Positions 58,582 through 64,000 of a stretch of 64,000 nucleotides of DNA are shown one piece after another. The stretch's first letter is position 1. The number at the start of each line of letters is the position of its first letter. The notes below the pieces were generated by a model, which saw nothing but the letters and a program-made list of their open reading frames with translations, was not told where the DNA came from and searched no databases. Both the position numbers and the translations under genes were made by a program. Source of the DNA: Apteryx mantelli (Eukaryota; Chordata; Aves; Apterygiformes; Apterygidae); contig NC_089981.1 of assembly GCF_036417845.1 (NCBI RefSeq), positions 8,945,501 through 9,009,500 on the forward strand, read 5' to 3'.

Positions 58582-59449
58582 CAGTGCCTCATTTTGAGGA
58601 CCTCCTTGGTCCTCAAGCTGTAGACTGTGGGGCTTACCATTGTATAAAACACAGACATCACCTGGTCTTGGTCAGGCAAGGAGCCAGAGATGTGGGGTGT
58701 GTAGCTGGAGTGCCAAAGGATATGGCAAAAACTATCAAGTTCACAGGTGGAGAAGGCTTTGTGCCTTCCCTTGCTGGAGTGACACTCCAGGATGGCAGAG
58801 ATGATGTAGATGTAGCAAAATGCATACCTGCAGTATGACAAAGATGTCACCTAAGATGCAAAATGCTGCGAGGATGATCTTGTTAACCCCGATGTCAAAG
58901 CAGGAGAGGCTCATCAGGGGTACCACACCACAGAAGTGACTGGTGATGCTGGAATGGCAGAAGGACACCCAAAAGGCACAGCTGCTGTGTATCATTGAGA
59001 TTAGAGACCCACAAGAGTAAGAACCAAGTCACAGCTGGATGCTGAGGCTTCATGACATGACAGCTTTGTATAGCAGTGGTTTCCAGCTGGTCATACGCCA
59101 TCACAGCCAGAATGAAACATTCGTTGGTGCAAAATGTAGAGAAACAATACATCTGGGCAGCACAGCCACCAAATGAGACAGCTTTGCTCTCTGCTAAGAG
59201 ACTGGCCACCATCCTGGGGGTGATGACTGAGCAGCAGAGGTCTAAGACTGCCAGATGGCTAAGGAAAAGCTATTTGGGAGGGTGGTTTGGGGAGACAATC
59301 CTTATCAATGCGGTCAAGCCCAGATTTCCAACTACAGTCATCAGGTAAATAATTAAAAGCATTACAATGAGAGTGGGCTGTGCTTCTGCCTTGTTGATTA
59401 GATCTAGGAGGAGGAACTCAGCTACTGTGGTGTAATTTTCTGCTGCCGT
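58582..59449 (-). pseudogene. Olfactory receptor pseudogene OR4 (class II, OR5/8/9-like), outside the duplication
   Basis: The label OR4 here is a local number, not a family. Minus strand reads AAENYTTVAEFLLLDL (normal OR N-terminus, but the start codon position holds ACG), TVVGNLGL (TM1), then after a disturbed TM2 boundary a VASLLAESKAVSFGGCAAQMYCFSTF stretch, and NECFILAVMAYD. DRY is lost and the frame shifts (NHCYTKLS in another frame corresponds to NPLLYKAVMS). SITSHFCGVVPLMSLSC is loop 2, SSKGRHKAFSTC precedes TM6, and the end reads MVSPTVYSLRTKEVLK, with the MLNP of TM7 deleted. At least four independent lesions. It is related to the OR1 group by motif but not a copy of it. Confidence 0.88.
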
Positions 59450-59929
59450 TTTGCTCAGATATTTGTTCACATTAGGTAAGCAATCTTGTCTTGAAACACT
59501 CCGGAGAACAACTGGCAAAAACCGATCATGATCATATGCTCCCGCTAGCGGTGAACAGCTTACTTCCTTTGGTCAATGAGGACAATACTGATTTCATCCA
59601 AAATGCCGTTCTGAAATGTAATCACTTGTCTGTGTTATCCCAAACCAGCTGTAACATACATTATCTACCTAGATTGTTCCAGTGTGAAGCTGGAGCACTA
59701 TGAATGCCACTAAGTCACAGTCTAATAATGGTAAATACATACGTATCAATGTTCAAGAGCTGTTAGCGGGAAGTAGGCTAAATGAGACTGCAAAGAGAAG
59801 AAATAGTCTCTGACAGACCTTAAAGAGGTAGTAACATTTCCCAGTTCTTTGAATTCTGAAATCAACATTACATATGCTAGTGAGCATTTCAATGACTACT
59901 GTTTCCAGGGTCTGAGGGCACTAACAGGC

Positions 59930-60400
59930 CTTAATGGGCCTGATCATCCTCGCCTGAGGCATCCACTTGCACCTCCTGCCCATGGGCCAAGGAGCCCCAT
60001 TTAAGCTCAACCCTGGGCCTACAGTTTCTGTCTGAGCTTCCCTAGAGGAGCACTGATCTCCAGCTCAGCTCAGCTCAGCTCAGCTCAGCACGCAGACTCC
60101 ATTGCTCTGGACCCTGCCCTGTGGACTGACCTCCCAGCTTGACCCTGGACCTATCTTGTCACTTTGGGCCTGCCAGTAGGCACTGGACTCTCTCTGTCCC
60201 TGGTTACCCTCACCAGGCCTGATCCTGGCTCTGACCCGCAGGCTGACTTCTCAGCTTGACCTCATACCTGCTTCATCACCAGGAACTCTCCTGGTCATCT
60301 GGACTCTTGGTTGAACTCGGCTACCATCTCCAGGTCTTCTCTGCCCACCTGGCTCAGGGCCAGAGGGACAGGCCCTGGCTGCAGCCTCCTGAGCTTATCA
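59930..60400. repeat. GC-rich block with internal imperfect repeats, unidentified
   Basis: Markedly C- and G-rich against AT-rich flanks. A ~21-bp word recurs 117 bp apart: GACTGACCTCCCAGCTTGACC at 60124 and GGCTGACTTCTCAGCTTGACC at 60241, each followed by a CTGGACCTAT/CATACCTGCT-like stretch and CATCACC/TGTCACT. It could be part of a repeat family or a degenerate minisatellite; I do not recognise it. Confidence 0.5.
60061..60088. repeat. (CAGCT)5 pentanucleotide microsatellite
   Basis: Five perfect CAGCT units followed by CAGC, inside the GC-rich block. Confidence 0.92.
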
Positions 60401-62510
60401 TTCTACACATCCTGAATAGGGAAAAGGAAGGAAAAATGGGCACTTCTATGGCATAACTCATCTCATCATGTAGCAGATGTCTAAGATACTTAGATGAACC
60501 ATTCTGTAAAAACACCTGTTACTTTTTTTTTCCTCCCCCTCCCTATTGAGAAGAAACTAAGATGGAAGACAGAAACAAAGGCATGCTTAAAGGTATATCT
60601 CTAGGTGAGATGAATTCCATAAGCAGGCATATGTATGTAGAGCTTCTCCAGATTTATTACAAATAAACCAACTATTCCTTCAGTGCCATATTTATAACTG
60701 TGATACTAATATTTTTTTTTTATTCAGAAAAAGATATTAAAGTCTGCTGGTTGGATTCCAACTGTTTCCAGTCAACTTGATGGCATTCTACTAGACAAAT
60801 GTCTGATAGAAAACACTCTTTGATTAATTCTGCTCGTTCCTGCACCAAACTAAGCTCCATTCACACTCATAACAAACTGACTGTCTGACTAGTAGGTACA
60901 TGGACGTATGAATTCCTGAGCTGACTTTTGAAGGTGTGCAGGATATACAAAGTTACCTGTGAAGACAGAAATGGATGGTCAGCATCTCTGGGGAAAATAA
61001 GGTTTCAAATGCATTTGTCTGCATGGGATTACAATGATATTCCAGAGTAGATGTCAACTGCACTTAAACTCCACGACTATGAAAAGAGTTAAATTCATAT
61101 CCATTTTCACTTATCACGTCTTTATTAAACCAAAGGTAAGTAACTGCAATTTGTTTGCACGGAAGAATACATCACTACAATCTGCTGCTGCTGTATCAAT
61201 TCTATCAATAAATTGGACATACAAGCCACAAAGAACACGTGTGAAAATGAGGTTATTCTAGGATTCCTAGACTGTAACCTTCTAGTTCCACATTGTCCTG
61301 AAACGATGTTTTGCTAAATTTCAGTCTACTTTTAAATAGAAACAGACTTTATCTCTGTTATTTCTGTTTTGTATAACAGAGATGGTCTCTTTCCAAAATG
61401 TTGAGAAGATTTGGATTTATTCCACTCTTGGTAATACCCAGCACTCTGAAAAAGAAGGAGATCTGAACAGGCTTTTATCTATCTGGTTAACGATGGAGCT
61501 TCTATATGTGTGTATAGACATCTGGAGATCAAGGGTCTATAAGCAAATCTGGTAAATAATCCAGTCCTTACTGGAAAAAAAAAAGAAGAAGAAGAAGACT
61601 TGCAAGCAATTACATAGCAACTTATGCTTGGATCATACAAGAACTTCCAAAGTGAACACAGATGTTATTTCCCAGTTGAGAAAGCAAGCAACTCTAACTG
61701 TGTTGAAATCCAGTGTTGTAGCAGGCAGGATTAAGCAGTGGGTGTAAGAAAATGAATGGCCATCCTTCATAGCAAAGAACCTAGAGATGGGAAATAGATC
61801 TTTCAGCTACTAATTTCTAAGGCCAGGAAAATGCAAATTTCATACTCTCCAGTGCAACTAGTAAATTCCCTCCTATGCAATGTAAGAGTTAGAAAAAAGA
61901 AGAAGAGAAGTACTTTTTTTTTTTTTTAATTTGATCTTAGCGTGTAATATGGCTCAGATATCTTTCTCAGCTCCAATATTTCAGGATACATGAGAAAGTA
62001 ACCGGGTTCTAATTACACTCAGTGACTTGGATTCCCCAGTCTGAAGGACAAGATGTGAGGTTTTTGCTGTCTGCGCTTTGGCTGTCTATGTTATAAGGTA
62101 TATGATCTCAGAAGTAATCGCCTTCACCTAAGCTGTTCATCTCGTGTTCTTCATAGTTTACGAAGAAGATTCATGGATCCCGGGGTATGAAGATGTCTCT
62201 TCTAAGAAAAGATGAATGGTGCCCAAGAAGTGCCCCCCTTTTTCTTTATTAACTTTAAAGGAAGATAAGATTGATGAGGTCAGATGAACTCAAATCTGCT
62301 GCAGAGGTTTAAATTTGGGTAAGATCAATCAATGTGCTCAGCTATAACTGGAATAAGCTGGGACAGCCTTTTGCTCAAGCCTATGACTAGATGCATAGTC
62401 AACTATCTGAAAAGAGCATGTCGGATATTTTTGTGCCACAACACTCAGATATGATGCAATGCAATGTTGGTCAGTACAATATAATTACAAGATGATACAT
62501 TAAAACAAGT

Positions 62511-62530
62511 ATATATATATATATATATAT
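62511..62530. repeat. (AT)10 dinucleotide microsatellite
   Basis: Perfect AT repeat, 20 bp. Confidence 0.93.
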
Positions 62531-63678
62531 AACTGATGATATTATCAACAAACGTTGAAAAATGGAAACTTTCTCAACCATCTTTCTTATTTCGAATCCC
62601 CATTTTCAAACAAATAGATAGGGTCCTAAAACTTTCTCAGCTCTGTGGACATGCTATGATCGTGCTTTGCCACCAGATGGCGAAGGCACAAACCTGAGTG
62701 TATATAAATGTGGATACACTGGTGCTGATGTTTTCTGGTAAGTTGAAGATGGCTATTTTATTTGTTGGATTTTCTTTAGCCATAGTAGGGCGCTATATTT
62801 TAAAAAACTTTTCTGAAAATTGTCATAATTCTCCTGCACAAGTTAATTATGAAAAGTCATACCAGGGGACATCCATAGGTAAAGGAGGAAGTGACACAAT
62901 CCAGTATTATAGCTGGGGAGGCAGCACAAGTATTTGGGGAAGCAGAGTAAAGGGAAGACAAGAGGATTTTCTTCTGTGAGGTGAATTGAATAACTGTGAA
63001 ACTTCCACCTTGCAGTAATTAAGTTACTGTGCTCCTTCAGCAAATTATCCATTATGAATGTATTAATTATGTCACCAAATACATCAAAAGTTCAACATCT
63101 GCCAACAAAGAAATACAGGGAGTTACATTATCTGTTTGTGTTAGAGTAACTGACTCTTAGGATTCAGTTCATCTCGCCTAAATTCAGGCATCCTACTGAA
63201 GGACCTCATGCTGGTGCCTAGGAGGTTGGAGATCTCTCGGTAGAGATAAAAGGGAGAAATTAGGGAGGATTGTGGGTGAAAACGCTCATGTCATCTACCA
63301 GGAAGCACGTAAAAGCTTTGTCTGAATCTAATCTAGTCATCTAAACCCCCTCTGGACTCAATGGAGAGAGACAGGCAGTTCCTGGAGATGATTCAACTTG
63401 TCCTAAGGAAGAAGCGCTCTGTGAAGATGCTAACTTCTTTCTCTCTGATGAACACAGAGGAAGCCTGATTAGCTTTAAATAGGTCACTTGCATACAGTTA
63501 AAGCTCAGTAAGGAAGTCTTCCTGTATGTTTTCCCCAAGTGTTTCACACCCATGAGCATTTGAAAGAGTAATCATGGAGCCTGGCCTCCTGCATTGCTCT
63601 GGTATGGAAATATGGTGTGATGGCATGGCGCAGAACTGCAGGCTTGGGAGGGTAAGGCTGGTGGATTTCCAGGGAAGG

Positions 63679-63702
63679 GTTTTTGTTTTTGTTTTTGTTT
63701 TT
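63679..63702. repeat. (GTTTTT)4 hexanucleotide microsatellite
   Basis: Four perfect GTTTTT units, 24 bp. Confidence 0.93.
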
Positions 63703-64000
63703 ACACATGCACGTGCAATTTCACACATGCTTTCTCCATGTCATGTTGCTTAGGCTCCATGCATCCCAGATTTTGGGATGGGCATAATTTACTGCGCACA
63801 TAAAGACAGTCAGAACAGCACACGGTGCAGCTCAGTGTGATATTTCAGAGAATGTGAAATGCATCTCCTGGACAGAGCTGTGCAGTAGATACAGACCCAT
63901 CATGGATCTTGAGCACACGCCACATGTCTATACAGCAGATGGGATTCATCTCCCTGCACTTAAGCTATTTAAAAGTTAGGTGACCAAATCTAATCTAGTT

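Larger units (their letters stand above)
60401..64000. other. Single-copy AT-rich flank with simple repeats
   Basis: No gene recognised. Simple tracts: a T run at about 61914-61927, (AT)10 at 62511-62530 and (GTTTTT)4 at 63679-63702. The 93-codon frame at 62698-62979 (+) begins with a hydrophobic stretch (MAILFVGFSLAIVG) and a Gly/Ser-rich end but matches nothing I know. Confidence 0.55.

Noticed and set aside
62698..62979. 93-codon frame with a hydrophobic N-terminus, possible small secreted protein
   Set aside because: The hydrophobic stretch is internal, no homology recognised, and nearby sequence shows no gene context.
1..64000. CRISPR arrays, tRNA or rRNA genes, operons, prokaryotic mobile elements, endogenous retroviral genes
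   Set aside because: None seen. The window is vertebrate, and no regularly spaced identical repeats, cloverleaf candidates or gag/pol/env-like frames were recognised by eye; a dedicated search would be needed to exclude small RNAs.

Overview
The window looks like bird nuclear DNA, or at least archosaur/turtle-grade reptile DNA. The evidence is CR1 LINEs with avian-type 3' ends (ATTCTRTG-type terminus), single-exon class II olfactory receptor (OR) genes, a Mas-related GPCR exon, and long gene-poor non-coding stretches. Nothing bacterial or viral was recognised. Receptor family names come from recalled motifs; no database search was possible.

The dominant fact is its architecture: a large, imperfect inverted repeat. 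A unit of about 21 kb (call it A-B) appears three times. L1 (1-20526, left edge cut by the window) is complete or nearly so. L2 (20527-26743) is a truncated direct copy joined head-to-tail to L1. R (33990-55002) is the same unit in reverse orientation. Between L2 and R lies about 7 kb of single-copy spacer (26767-33655) holding one intact Mas-related receptor gene (28547-29485, +). From 55003 to the end the sequence is single-copy, with one further dead OR gene (58582-59449, -) and simple repeats.

Each unit carries, from its outer end inward: an old CR1 3' fragment; an OR5/8/9-like pseudogene (OR1; three copies sharing old lesions); an OR4-like gene (OR2; half-deleted in L1, a 93-bp relic in L2, full length with one frameshift in R); an intact OR4-like gene (OR3; 9666-10601 on - and 43903-44838 on +, 311 aa each, absent from L2 because L2 stops before it); a degenerate ~50-bp minisatellite; a Mas-related receptor TM7 relic; a GC-rich block; and a younger CR1 whose ORF2 frame is still open. 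The L1 CR1 is cut at exactly the point where L2 is joined on, so that CR1 lies at a rearrangement breakpoint.

Probably functional protein-coding content is therefore three GPCR genes: the two diverged OR3 paralogues and the Mas-related receptor. They are chemosensory or sensory-neuron receptors rather than parts of a pathway. Divergence between the arms is uneven: near zero in translations over about 15 kb of L1 but 4.8% (45 of 936 bases, hand-counted) in the OR3 coding sequence, which suggests patchy gene conversion plus divergence of the receptors.
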